In this document: one piece after another, positions 1 to 7,978 of the stretch
Numbering within the stretch: position 1 is the first letter of the stretch
Layout: each line of letters begins with the position of its first letter
The notes under the pieces: generated by a model
Databases searched by the model: none
Seen by the model: only the letters and a program-made list of their open reading frames with translations
Told to the model about the DNA's origin: nothing
Program-made: the position numbers and the translations under genes
Origin: Natrinema salinisoli
GTDB lineage: Archaea > Halobacteriota > Halobacteria > Halobacteriales > Natrialbaceae
Direction of reading: 5' to 3'
Length of the DNA stretch: 64,000 bases
NCBI RefSeq assembly: GCF_020405205.1
Contig: NZ_CP084469.1
Span: 1,426,001-1,490,000, forward strand

Positions 1-953
1 GCCGTCGAACCGTACCGGTCGACGCGGTCCCAGAACTGCGGCGGGAGGAAGACGAGCAGGACCGCGACCATGACGAACGGAAAGGCCCCCAGCCGCATCG
101 TGACCGCCATACCGAGGTGTGCCGCGACGAACGCAGCGACCGTCGCGGTCCGGAGCCAGCCGGTCGCGAGCACGAGCAGTACCGACGCAGCGAGGGTGGC
201 GGTCCAGAGCCAGTTGATCGCGACTAGGACGGCGGGAACCTCCGCCATCGCCGGCCCCAACAGATAGACGAAATCCTCGAGCTGCAAGATCCGCTGAGCT
301 CCGACGCCGGCCATCCAGGCCTCGCTCTGGAACTTGAGGATCGCGTTGATCGCGTAGATGACGACGACGTGCAGGAGGAGGATCGCAGTCGCGACCGAAA
401 CGACGCGGTCGTCATCACGACGTGAATCGCTGGTACCCCGGGTCCCGGAGCGACGCGGACGAAGCGACCACCGCATCTCGAGCGGGAGGAGTGCCGCGAA
501 AGCGAGCAGCGAGAGGAGAATCGTGTCCCCTCCGTTGACCAGATACGGGTTGCGCGCGTGCAGCGACGCGAGGAGGAGCGCCGTGCCGAGAGCCGCGAGT
601 CGGTGCCTGTAGCCGACGAGCACGCAGGCCGCGAGGACACCGGTCGCCCCGAGCAACAGGGCCTGTATCCAGACCGAGCCCGACAGGGCGTGGAGCGACC
701 ACCGGGCGAGTACCGGCGTCGTCTCCGCGAGTGTGGATCGGGGGAGGACACCCTCGTCCGTGTAGAACGCCACCAGACCCGGAGCCCGGAGGAAAAGCAG
801 ATCGAACAGGACGACGAGTCCGAGTCCGATTCGGAACGCAGCGAGCGCTCGCGGGTCGATCCCGAAACGCGACCGAACACGCGTTCGAAACGATGCGAGC
901 CTCGACGCGTCAGCGTCGGTCGCGGTCGTCGATTCGGATGATGCCGCTGTCAT
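1..953 (-). CDS. HTTM-domain membrane protein (partial, C-terminus outside window)
   Basis: Reading the minus strand from the ATG at 953 gives 317 uninterrupted codons running off the window edge. After a Ser/Thr/Asp-rich N-terminus of about 35 residues come several hydrophobic segments, with the motifs FRIGLGLVVLFDLL, GGDTILL and LPPQFW. These are typical of HTTM proteins, the membrane family related to vitamin K-dependent gamma-carboxylase. Haloarchaea encode several; their substrate is not established. A TATA-like box (991-1000, minus) lies about 40 nt before the ATG, so the leader should be short. Other frames here are arginine-rich shadows. The family call is confident; the function is unknown. 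Confidence 0.8.
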   Translation of the reverse strand, partial: MTAASSESTTATDADASRLASFRTRVRSRFGIDPRALAAFRIGLGLVVLFDLLFLRAPGLVAFYTDEGVLPRSTLAETTPVLARWSLHALSGSVWIQALLLGATGVLAACVLVGYRHRLAALGTALLLASLHARNPYLVNGGDTILLSLLAFAALLPLEMRWSLRPRRSGTRGTSDSRRDDDRVVSVATAILLLHVVVIYAINAILKFQSEAWMAGVGAQRILQLEDFVYLLGPAMAEVPAVLVAINWLWTATLAASVLLVLATGWLRTATVAAFVAAHLGMAVTMRLGAFPFVMVAVLLVFLPPQFWDRVDRYGST

Positions 954-990
954 GGGGAGGGACGAAGTCGCTCCTCGGTTGTCAGCCGGT

Positions 991-1000
991 ATATAAGTAT
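991..1000 (-). promoter_or_regulatory. TATA-like promoter of the HTTM gene
   Basis: The minus strand reads ACTTATAT in an otherwise GC-rich stretch, about 40 nt upstream of the ATG at 953. This is the typical composition of a haloarchaeal TATA box and predicts a TSS near 965-970. Confidence 0.5.
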
Positions 1001-1133
1001 TTTCTCCCGAATCCCGGCCCTGGAAATCGGCGCGGGACGTCGGTGGAGCACTCGCGCGGCCACCGTTCCGGACGGCGGCACCGTTCGAGCGCGGACACAA
1101 CGCCGAAACCTCTCCGCCCACTACTGGACCCAC

Positions 1134-1793
1134 ATGGGAGCTCGGACCACGTACGATGCAGTAATCTTCGACAACGACGGCGTGCTGACGACGCCGACTG
1201 ATCGCGACGTGCTGATCGACGCCATGCGCGACGCGTTCGAGACCGTCGGCGTCGTGGATCCGTCTCCGGACGACGTCGATACGCTTCTCAGCCCCGACGT
1301 GCCGTCGCTCCGACGAGTCGCGGCCGACCACGGTATCGATCCCGACGAGCTCTGGACTGCCCGCGAAAACGCCGCGATCGCGGCCCAGCTCGCGGAGCTT
1401 CGGACCGGGCGGAAACGCCACTACGACGACGTCACGGCGCTCGAGTCGCTGTCGGTACCCACGGCGATCGTCAGTAACAACCAACACGAGACGATCGGCA
1501 ACGTGCTCGAGCACTGCGCACTCGCGGCGTTCGACGTCTGGTACGGCCGCGAGCCGACGCTCGAGGGGATCGAGCGGAAGAAACCGAGGCCGTACTACCT
1601 CGAGCGGGCGCTCGCGGACCTCGGGGTCGAGAACCCGCTGTTCGTGGGCGATAGTCGGGTCGATATCGCCGCGGCCGACGCGGCCGGGATCGACGCGGCG
1701 TTCATCCGTCGCGATCACCGCACCGGCTACGAACTCTCCGCGGAGCCGACGCACGAAATCGAGTCGCTGGCGGCGCTTCCCGAGTTCGTCTGA
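1134..1793 (+). CDS. HAD-superfamily hydrolase (phosphoglycolate phosphatase-like)
   Basis: A 219-residue protein with all four HAD motifs. The nucleophile motif FDNDGVL is near residues 11-17, the Ser motif VSNN near 115, and the Lys region is RKKPRPYY. The acidic motif GDSRVDIAAADAAG is near 175. The cap (residues 20-100) is helical, as in the Gph/beta-phosphoglucomutase group, so it probably dephosphorylates a small phosphorylated metabolite in the cytoplasm. The substrate cannot be read from the sequence. It stands alone, divergent from the HTTM gene and convergent with the SRPBCC gene. The ATG at 1134 puts the DxD motif at the normal distance from the N-terminus. Confidence 0.88.
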   Translation: MGARTTYDAVIFDNDGVLTTPTDRDVLIDAMRDAFETVGVVDPSPDDVDTLLSPDVPSLRRVAADHGIDPDELWTARENAAIAAQLAELRTGRKRHYDDVTALESLSVPTAIVSNNQHETIGNVLEHCALAAFDVWYGREPTLEGIERKKPRPYYLERALADLGVENPLFVGDSRVDIAAADAAGIDAAFIRRDHRTGYELSAEPTHEIESLAALPEFV

Positions 1794-1835
1794 TCGGGTA
1801 TTCGACCGATCTCTCGAGATCAGCGGTGAGCGCGC

Positions 1836-2345
1836 TCAGGCGGTCGCGCTCGCACGTCGTTCCGCACGGGCCGCGATGGCCTCGTTCATTTCGATGAACG
1901 CACCTTCCACGCGAACCTCGTCGAACATGAACGGAACGAACGCACCGCGGACGGTCTCCCGCTGGAGCAACCGCGTCCGCCGACCGTCTTCGGACCGCGA
2001 TTCCGACGTGGATTGCGGTCCGTCGGATCCGTCACCGTCGATCGGCTCGAGGTGGAACTCGTGGTAGCGATCGAGCGCGAAGGGAACCACAAGTCGAGCG
2101 AGCCAGGCGAGCCGTCTGTGTGGTTCGACGGTGATGGCCGTGGGTCCGTCGATGAGCCGACTGAACTCGGACGCGACATCCCTGCTTCGACGGGTTTCGG
2201 TATCGACCACGACCCCCTCGATCGTCCGGCCGATCGGATCCCATTCGGGATAGGTGTCGAAGGAGAGGAGGGCCTCCCAGACGACCGCCGGTGGTGCATC
2301 GATCTCGACGAAGACCTCGACCTGGTTCAGGTGGTCAAATACCAT
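1836..2345 (-). CDS. SRPBCC (START-like) domain protein
   Basis: The protein has the helix-grip pattern of the SRPBCC/polyketide-cyclase family: an N-terminal beta strand ending VEVFVEIDAPPAVVWE, then FDTYPEWDP, and a C-terminal helix FIEMNEAIAARAERR. These proteins bind hydrophobic ligands in a deep cavity; the ligand here is unknown. The ATG at 2345 (protein beginning MVFDHLNQ) is preferred over the ATG at 2381, because homologous domains start directly with the ligand-cavity strand. An acidic low-complexity loop (GDGSDGPQSTSESRSEDG) interrupts the domain. The gene lies downstream of the ferritin-like gene on the same strand with a gap of about 110 nt, so co-transcription is possible but unproven. 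Confidence 0.8.
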   Translation of the reverse strand: MVFDHLNQVEVFVEIDAPPAVVWEALLSFDTYPEWDPIGRTIEGVVVDTETRRSRDVASEFSRLIDGPTAITVEPHRRLAWLARLVVPFALDRYHEFHLEPIDGDGSDGPQSTSESRSEDGRRTRLLQRETVRGAFVPFMFDEVRVEGAFIEMNEAIAARAERRASATA

Positions 2346-2453
2346 GCGTTGGACGGGGAGCCGTGACCGATCGTGACGCACCGGATCCGACGGTGACCGA
2401 CCTGCGTCCGACGCTCACGTGTCCGTTCGAAGGTTCCGAGCGCTGGTGGCCGC

Positions 2454-3116
2454 TCACGCGCTGTCGTTGAACCGGCGGTTCGTCGAGTACGGCGCGTCGC
2501 CGGGTTCGCCCCGGACGAAGTGGCCGGCGGGGTTGATCTCGCCGTCCCGTTCCATCGAGAGGAGTTCGACGAACCACGCCTCGTGTTCGATCTCCTCCTG
2601 CAGGATGCGCGAAGCCATGTCGTAAGTCCGCGGGTCCTTCCCGTGGGTCATGTCGCAGATCTCCGACCACGTCCGAATCGCACAGCGCTCGGCCTCGAGC
2701 AGGACCTCGAGGACGTCCTCGGCCGTGAGGTCGGTGATGTCGAGACGACCGCCCTCGTCGTCGTACGGGACGGGTACTTCCGCGTCCGGACAGGACGCCC
2801 GGTCGGCGAAGTCGCGGATGTCGTTGGGCAGATGGCCGCCGAGTTCGTACACCCGCGGCGCGACGAGTTCGAAGTGCGCCCGGTCCTCGAGACGGGCGTC
2901 CTCGGTGATCTCCTTGTAATCCTCGTGCCCGGCGAGGTGCATTCGGAGGTTCGTGTAGTAGTAATAGGTGGTGAACTCGGCGCCGATCGCATCGATCAGT
3001 TTCTCGCGCAGTTCCTCGGGGTCGAGCCCGCGTTCGCGAAGTACCGCCATTCCGACCCGTTCGCTCGTGTCCCCTGCATCGACGTTGCCTCCGGCGTGTG
3101 GTTTGTCGTCGGACAT
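2454..3116 (-). CDS. Ferritin-like Dps-like (DPSL/thioferritin-type) protein
   Basis: A 220-residue four-helix ferritin-like protein. Metal-ligand candidates are E47 in AEFTTYYYY, the ED-RAH motif at 77-81, the EAER stretch near 141-144 and E175-x-x-H178 in EEIEHEAWF. Two cysteines, C145 and C154, sit on the third helix next to the predicted di-iron site. Such a pair is described for Dps-like 'thioferritins' of archaea, which have a bacterioferritin-type di-iron centre and use peroxide as oxidant. It should protect against peroxide and free iron. The first 25 residues are a flexible acidic tail. It is transcribed divergently from the DyP-like peroxidase gene across a 190-bp spacer, which suggests a shared oxidative-stress role. 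Confidence 0.85.
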   Translation of the reverse strand: MSDDKPHAGGNVDAGDTSERVGMAVLRERGLDPEELREKLIDAIGAEFTTYYYYTNLRMHLAGHEDYKEITEDARLEDRAHFELVAPRVYELGGHLPNDIRDFADRASCPDAEVPVPYDDEGGRLDITDLTAEDVLEVLLEAERCAIRTWSEICDMTHGKDPRTYDMASRILQEEIEHEAWFVELLSMERDGEINPAGHFVRGEPGDAPYSTNRRFNDSA

Positions 3117-3306
3117 TCACCGGGTCACTCCCATAACTCGAGGCATCAATCTTTGCTTGCAACTGCCGACGGCCACTCGTAACCAGAAGCCCGCTTGACG
3201 GCGATTCTAGAACCGCGACTCCAGCAAAAGTCGCGACCGACTGCGCCGACTCCGGTCGATCGGTACGACCGCAATATCCTTACTCGTCAGCCCCCGAGGG
3301 TCGTGT

Positions 3307-4587
3307 ATGAACGGTTCGGATCGCGGGCTCTCCCGTCGCGCGTTCGTCCGCAGTGCAGTCGCCATCGGCGGTTCGAGCGCACTCTCCGCTTGCCTCCAGC
3401 GCGAAGACGTCGAGGACGTCCCACAGGCCTCGCTCGCCCCCGACGAACTTCCCAGTCGGCAACACGCCTGGAACGACTACCTCTCGACGGACGACCACGG
3501 CAACGTCGAGCCGCCCGAACACCACCTCCTGCTCGCCCTCGACTACGTCGGCGACGGCCCGGCAGCCGCCGACGGCGAACGCGAACAACTCGAGGCCGCC
3601 TTCCGAACCCTCGAGCGGGCGTACGAGCGCGGAAACGGAGGACTGGCGTTCGCGATCGGCTACGGTCCCACGTACTTCGATCGCTTCGACGCCAGCCTTC
3701 CCGAGGACGTCGACCTCCCTCACCCCGAAGCGCTCGCGCCGATCGAGGACCCGAAAATCGACGAGTACGACGCGCTCGTCCACCTGGCGAGCGACTACGG
3801 CCACGTGACGCTGAGCGCGGAGGAAGCTCTGAAAGGGGAACTCGAGGACCTGAACGGGATCGAGGTTGAGGGCACGTTCGACGGCGTCTTCGACGTCGCG
3901 GAGCGCCGAACGGGATTCATCGGTCCCGGCCTCCCCGCAGAACGCCAGTCCGGCGTCAGCGGTATTCCGGACGGCGACCCCGTCCCGGAAGACGCGCCGC
4001 TGTTCATGGGGTTCAAATCGGGATTCAGGAAGACGCAGGCTAGCGAAGACCGGGTAACGATTCGGGACGGGCCCTTCGCCGGCGGGACGACGATCCACCT
4101 CTCGAAGATCGAGCTTCACCTCCACCAGTGGTACGAACAGGACAGCCGCGAGCAGCGCGTCGCAAAGATGTTCTCACCGACCCACGCCAAGGAGGACCTC
4201 GTCGAGGGCGTCGGGAACAACCTCGGGGACTCGAGCCGCGTCGCCGAGGTCGGTGGCAGTGCGGCCGAGGACGCCCGGAGCGAGGGAACGGTCGGCCACG
4301 CCCAGAAGGCAGCTCGAGCGCGCGAGGACGGCGAGCCGATCGTCCTGCGGCGAGACTTCGACTCCACCGACGACGATCGAGCGGCCGTCCACTTCCTCTC
4401 CCTCCAGCGCTCGATCGCGGACTTCGTGAAGACGCGGCGGGCGATGACCGGAACCGACCTCACCGAAGGTTCGGTCGGGTCGCGGACGAACAACGGGATC
4501 CTCCAGTACATCAGCGTTCGCAACCGGGCGAACTACCTCGTGCCGCCGCGGAACCGTCGCGCCTTGCCCGAGCCGAACCCGGCGTAG
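3307..4587 (+). CDS. DyP-type peroxidase-like Tat lipoprotein (degenerate GxxDG motif)
   Basis: A 426-residue protein that begins with a Tat signal (SRRAFV, residues 9-14) followed by a lipobox LSAC with C29, so it is predicted to be exported folded and lipid-anchored. The C-terminal half matches DyP peroxidases: a GHAQKAAR motif with candidate haem ligand H331, VLRRDF with R348/R349, and FLSLQRSIADFV. The GxxDG motif, however, reads G235-F-K-S238-G239, so the distal Asp is replaced by Ser. This matches haloarchaeal DyP-like proteins of a DUF7405-type family (family number from memory). It may bind haem with altered or no peroxidase activity. A weak TATA-like CAATATCC lies about 35 nt upstream. 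The neighbour is a peroxide-protecting ferritin-like gene. Confidence 0.78.
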   Translation: MNGSDRGLSRRAFVRSAVAIGGSSALSACLQREDVEDVPQASLAPDELPSRQHAWNDYLSTDDHGNVEPPEHHLLLALDYVGDGPAAADGEREQLEAAFRTLERAYERGNGGLAFAIGYGPTYFDRFDASLPEDVDLPHPEALAPIEDPKIDEYDALVHLASDYGHVTLSAEEALKGELEDLNGIEVEGTFDGVFDVAERRTGFIGPGLPAERQSGVSGIPDGDPVPEDAPLFMGFKSGFRKTQASEDRVTIRDGPFAGGTTIHLSKIELHLHQWYEQDSREQRVAKMFSPTHAKEDLVEGVGNNLGDSSRVAEVGGSAAEDARSEGTVGHAQKAARAREDGEPIVLRRDFDSTDDDRAAVHFLSLQRSIADFVKTRRAMTGTDLTEGSVGSRTNNGILQYISVRNRANYLVPPRNRRALPEPNPA

Positions 4588-4709
4588 CGGACCGGGCCGA
4601 TATCGACGCCATCGCGTGGTGGTTTCTCGGCGGTAACGCGATCGGCATCTACGGCGTGTCGCTCGAGCGGACCGCTCGGTCACTCGAGTGAGATCCCTCT
4701 CGTTTCGAC

Positions 4710-5144
4710 TCAGGCACCCGGCACGTGCGTCCGATTCCCGGTAGCTGCAAGGTCGTCGAACAGCGCCGCTGCGTCGTCGGCCAGCGGATATGCGTCGTGA
4801 TAGGGGTCGATCTCCCGATCAGTGCTCGAGACGAATCTGATCGCATCCGCGACCCGTTCGTAGTTCTCGTCGACGATATCCCGAACGAGCACCGGCATCC
4901 CGGCCCGCTCGCACAGTTCGGTCGCGGCGGCCCGGCCCGCCCAGACGGTCTCCGCCTCGATATCGACGAAGAACAGCGCGAAGGGAATCTCGCCGAACTG
5001 CGCCTCGAGGAAGGCCTGTGCAGCCGGCTCGTCCCAGGGGACGGCGCCGACGCCCTCGAGTTGCCGCATCGCGGTCGACGCGGCCGAACAGAAGGGACAG
5101 TCGCCGTCGTGAATCAGGATGCCGGTGAACCGCGGCTCGGTCAT
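4710..5144 (-). CDS. DCC-family thiol-disulfide oxidoreductase (DUF393)
   Basis: A 144-residue protein starting MTEPRFTG with the DCC signature DGDCPFC near residues 13-19, a thioredoxin-like CxxC motif close to the N-terminus. The family is predicted to carry out thiol-disulfide exchange; partners are unknown. The open frame extends upstream past the ATG at 5144, but that extension is arginine-rich, non-halophilic in composition and overlaps the ferredoxin gene, so 5144 is chosen. The [2Fe-2S] ferredoxin gene ends at 5225 on the same strand 80 nt upstream, so the two may form a small redox operon. Confidence 0.85.
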   Translation of the reverse strand: MTEPRFTGILIHDGDCPFCSAASTAMRQLEGVGAVPWDEPAAQAFLEAQFGEIPFALFFVDIEAETVWAGRAAATELCERAGMPVLVRDIVDENYERVADAIRFVSSTDREIDPYHDAYPLADDAAALFDDLAATGNRTHVPGA

Positions 5145-5224
5145 ATCGGCTCCTACGTCGCGGTGCCGGAAAACGTTCCGTGGGGCAAGTGCTGGTGGCA
5201 GTTTCTCCGGACCGGTACCGACCG

Positions 5225-5599
5225 TTAGCCGAGCTTCGACCGACCTGGCGGCCTGTCGTGGTCGGCCCGGTGCCGGAGCAGTTCGTCGTACCGTTCGACT
5301 TCGATGACGCAATCGGCGCGGGGGCGAGCGACGCAGGTGAGGACGAAGTTCGCTGCGTCGTCCTCCGGGTAGTAGCGCTTGGCCTGACTGTGATCGACCT
5401 CGCCGGAGATGAGTTTCGCGCCGCAGGTGATACACCAGCCCTGCTGACAGTCCGCCGAAAGCCAGATATCCGCAGCGCGGGCTGCCGCGAGGATGGATTC
5501 GTCCTCGCTGACCTCGATCGTCCTGGACTCGCCGGCGGCGTCCATATCGGCACCCTCGGGGACGCGAAGTTCGACGTCCCACGTAGTGGGGTCCGTCAC
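5225..5599 (-). CDS. Plant-type [2Fe-2S] ferredoxin
   Basis: About 124 residues. The cluster ligands are visible as DCQQGWCITC (Cx4Cx2C) with the fourth Cys in VLTCVARP about 30 residues later, the order of plant/halobacterial-type [2Fe-2S] ferredoxins. The tail RHRADHDRPPGRSK is a typical conserved C-terminus of this haloarchaeal subfamily. It probably carries electrons between cytoplasmic oxidoreductases. I chose the GTG at 5599 (protein V/M-TDPTTWDV); a TTG at 5626 would add nine residues. It is upstream of the DCC oxidoreductase on the same strand and divergent from the dehydrogenase gene at 5765. Confidence 0.88.
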   Translation of the reverse strand: MTDPTTWDVELRVPEGADMDAAGESRTIEVSEDESILAAARAADIWLSADCQQGWCITCGAKLISGEVDHSQAKRYYPEDDAANFVLTCVARPRADCVIEVERYDELLRHRADHDRPPGRSKLG

Positions 5600-5764
5600 G
5601 ACGACACCTACGAGTCCCCGAGCCAAAGACCTGGGCTGGACAGGTGCAAGCCGAGCGGCGACCGGTGCTGGTCGCTGCGGACGACGTATCGAGGGGGCGT
5701 CTCGCCGACGGGACGAGTGCCGGCTTCCCTAGGGTCTTTGCCCTCGAGACCGACCGAGAAAACG

Positions 5765-6778
5765 ATGCGAGCAGCAGCCTTCACCGACCTGATCGGCCCC
5801 GAGGGAGTGAGCCTCATCGACCGACCCGACCCCAAGCCCGGTCCCGGCGAGGCGGTGGTCGACGTCGACGCGTGCGGTATCAATCGCCACGACCTCTTCA
5901 TCCTCGAGGGGGACTCGGCGATGGTCGACGCCGACGACCTGCCGTTCGTTACGGGACTCGACGTGGCCGGCGTCGTCGGCGAGGTCGGCGCCGACGTTCG
6001 CGGTATAGAGCCCGGCGACAGGGTGGTCCTCTGTCCGAACCAGACCTGTGGAACCTGTCGGTTCTGTCGCGAAGGCCCGGAGAACACCTGTGAACGGTTC
6101 TCCCTGTATCACGGCGGGCTCGCGGAGTCCGCCCGCGTCCGGGCCGATCGCCTGATTCCGTTACCGGACGGCGTCGACACGACGACCGCCGCAGCGATTC
6201 CGACGGCGTACATGACCGCGTTCCACATGCTCCGGCGGGCCGAGGTCGGGCCGGGCGACCTGGTCTTCGTCCCCGGCGCGACGGGCGGCGTCGGCGTCGC
6301 CACCGTCCAGCTCGCGGCCGTCTTCGGTGCCGAGACGATCGGGACGTCCTCCTCGGCGACGAAACTCGAGCGCGTCCGCGAGCTCGGACTCGATCACGGG
6401 ATCGAATCGACGGCGATCGATGAGATCCGCACGGGAGTCGAGGCGATCGGAACGCCGGACGCAGTCATCAATCACCTCGGTGGCGAGTTCACCGAACTCG
6501 GTCAGTCGGTACTGCGCCGCGGCGGGACGATGGCGATCTGCGGTCGCACGGCCGGCAACGAGTCGACGATCGACATCTCGAACCTCTTCCTCGGCCACAA
6601 GCGCGTCGTCGGCTCCACGATGGGCACCCAGGACGACCTCCGGCGGCTCGTCGATCTCGTAGGCGACGGCGAGGTGGCGCCCGAAATCGATCGGACGTAC
6701 GCGCTCGAGGACACCGGCGACGCCTTCGCGGCGATGCAAGACCGGGAGAGCGTCGGCAAGATCGTCGTGGAGCCGTAA
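5765..6778 (+). CDS. Zinc-type alcohol dehydrogenase / quinone oxidoreductase family (MDR)
   Basis: A 337-residue medium-chain dehydrogenase with GroES-like N-domain and Rossmann C-domain. The nucleotide-binding motif is GATGGVGVATVQLA near residue 160. The structural-zinc lobe is complete: C-x5-C-x2-C-x2-C-x7-C in the stretch starting LCPNQTCGTC. At the catalytic zinc site the usual GHE is replaced by GLD (TGLDVAGVV), so the catalytic metal is probably missing and the enzyme is likely an NAD(P)H-dependent quinone/enone reductase type. The substrate is unknown. The ATG at 5765 gives a family-typical N-terminus (MRAAAF); the frame remains open further upstream only because it lies opposite the ferredoxin gene. 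Confidence 0.88.
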   Translation: MRAAAFTDLIGPEGVSLIDRPDPKPGPGEAVVDVDACGINRHDLFILEGDSAMVDADDLPFVTGLDVAGVVGEVGADVRGIEPGDRVVLCPNQTCGTCRFCREGPENTCERFSLYHGGLAESARVRADRLIPLPDGVDTTTAAAIPTAYMTAFHMLRRAEVGPGDLVFVPGATGGVGVATVQLAAVFGAETIGTSSSATKLERVRELGLDHGIESTAIDEIRTGVEAIGTPDAVINHLGGEFTELGQSVLRRGGTMAICGRTAGNESTIDISNLFLGHKRVVGSTMGTQDDLRRLVDLVGDGEVAPEIDRTYALEDTGDAFAAMQDRESVGKIVVEP

Positions 6779-6827
6779 CCAGCGCGTTCCGCTGTCAGTA
6801 TGTATCAGCCAACCGCATTTCCACTAT

Positions 6828-6960
6828 CGGGTGGGAATGAAAGGGGCTTCCGGTCCGGGCGAACCCGGACGACGCAAGCACTACAGGGAGTGAGCCTGGC
6901 GAACGACCGAAGCGCACAGCGAGGCCCGGGAGTCCGGACCGGAAGGGGCTTTCAGGGTAT
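6828..6960 (+). repeat. Structured intergenic repeat element (candidate IS1341/TnpB-end relic or ncRNA)
   Basis: A 12-bp perfect inverted repeat (CTTCCGGTCCGG at 6847-6858, CCGGACCGGAAG at 6934-6945) encloses 75 nt. Both arms are bordered by the same direct word, AAGGGGCTT at 6841-6849 and AAGGGGCTTT at 6943-6952. A local hairpin, GTCCGGG-CGAA-CCCGGAC (6853-6870), competes with the long-range stem. The block is preceded by GGGTGGGAATGAAAGG. From memory, similar GGTGGGAATGAAAGGGGC sequences recur in haloarchaea near the 3' ends of IS200/IS605-type tnpB genes, where guide-like RNAs are made, but I could not check this. No tnpB remains here. Confidence 0.5.
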
Positions 6961-6982
6961 TGCCGTCGACGTCGAAAAGACG

Positions 6983-7045
6983 GGGCCGAAATACAGCGGT
7001 TCAGACGACTAGGCCGGAAGGCGCTGGGCCGAGCTATTTCGGCCC
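6983..7045 (+). repeat. 11-bp inverted repeat upstream of the SDR gene
   Basis: GGGCCGAAATA at 6983-6993 is the exact reverse complement of TATTTCGGCCC at 7035-7045, with a 41-nt spacer. A second pairing, GGGCCGA (7026-7032) with TCGGCCC (7039-7045), would form a local 7-bp hairpin using the same right arm. The right arm ends 18 nt before the ATG at 7064. It could be a 5'-UTR structure or the terminator of an RNA from the preceding element. Confidence 0.45.
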
Positions 7046-7063
7046 GATTATCGTCTATCCCGT

Positions 7064-7870
7064 ATGACGAATATCGCCATTACCGGCGCGGCAGGGAACG
7101 TCGGCAGGGAAGCCGTCGACGCGTTTCCGTCCGACGACCACGAGCTCGCGCTCTTCTCCCACAGCGAAACCGAGGACCTCGATGCAACGCCCCTCGAGAT
7201 CACCGACAGAGAGGAATTTCTGGACGCCCTCGAGGACCAAGACGTGCTCATTCACCTCGCGGCTAACCCGTCTCCACGAGCCGAGTGGGACGAGGTTCGA
7301 GGGCCGAACGTCGACGGCGTCTACAACGCCTTCGCGGCCGCGGCGGAGAACGGGCTCGAGCGGGTGGTCTTCGCGAGTTCGAACCACGCGGTCAATATGA
7401 AAAACACCGTCTCGGGGATCCGGCCGGAGTCGACCGTCGGCAGTCCCGAGATCGTCCGGCCGGACGAGCCGACCGATCCCGACACCTACTACGGCGTCAC
7501 GAAGGTCTTCGGCGAGGCGATGGGATCGTACTACGCGAAGCGACACGGGTTCGAAGTGGTGACCCTGCGGATCGGCTGGCTGCTCACCCGGGACGAACTC
7601 CGGCAGGAGTGTGCGGACCGGGACGGTGCCGGCGAGCGCTACGCCCGCGCGATGTGGCTCAGTCCCGGTGACTGCCGACGAGTGCTCAACGCCGCCGCGA
7701 CGGCTACCATCGGGGGATCGCCGCTGATCGCACACGGCATCTCGGATAACTCCGAACGGTTCCTCTCGCTCGCCGAGACTATGCGCAACCTCAACTATCG
7801 GCCGCGGGACGACGCCGAAGCCGTGTTAGGCGACGAATCGGACGGTCGGGACGGCCTCGAAACGACCTGA
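7064..7870 (+). CDS. Azf-like NAD-dependent SDR (glucose-6-phosphate / uronate dehydrogenase type)
   Basis: A 268-residue extended SDR with nucleotide motif TGAAGNVG at the N-terminus, the Ser motif FASSNHAV near 105, the catalytic YxxxK as YYGVTK near 142, and AMWLSPGDC and HGISDN further on. The SSNHAV and AMWLS motifs resemble haloarchaeal Azf, the NAD-dependent glucose-6-phosphate dehydrogenase of the oxidative pentose phosphate pathway, and the related uronate dehydrogenases. I infer sugar or sugar-acid oxidation; the exact substrate is uncertain because these paralogues are numerous. It stands alone on the plus strand after a 285-nt structured intergenic region. Confidence 0.8.
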   Translation: MTNIAITGAAGNVGREAVDAFPSDDHELALFSHSETEDLDATPLEITDREEFLDALEDQDVLIHLAANPSPRAEWDEVRGPNVDGVYNAFAAAAENGLERVVFASSNHAVNMKNTVSGIRPESTVGSPEIVRPDEPTDPDTYYGVTKVFGEAMGSYYAKRHGFEVVTLRIGWLLTRDELRQECADRDGAGERYARAMWLSPGDCRRVLNAAATATIGGSPLIAHGISDNSERFLSLAETMRNLNYRPRDDAEAVLGDESDGRDGLETT

Positions 7871-7978
7871 TTTCCTCGTTCACGATCCGGCTCTTTCTCG
7901 GGAATGCGGTCGTCTCGAGGAGCACGGATCACCTGCGGGATCGAAAGACGGAATACCGACACGTTCGTACCGTCGCAC

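Noticed and set aside
3195-3869. 224-codon plus-strand frame overlapping the DyP-like gene
   Set aside because: Arg/Pro-rich out-of-frame shadow of the DyP-like coding sequence.
4710-5582. Long minus-strand open frame covering the DCC oxidoreductase
   Set aside because: The N-terminal 146 residues are Arg-rich, unlike halophilic proteins, and lie over the ferredoxin gene; the real start is the ATG at 5144.
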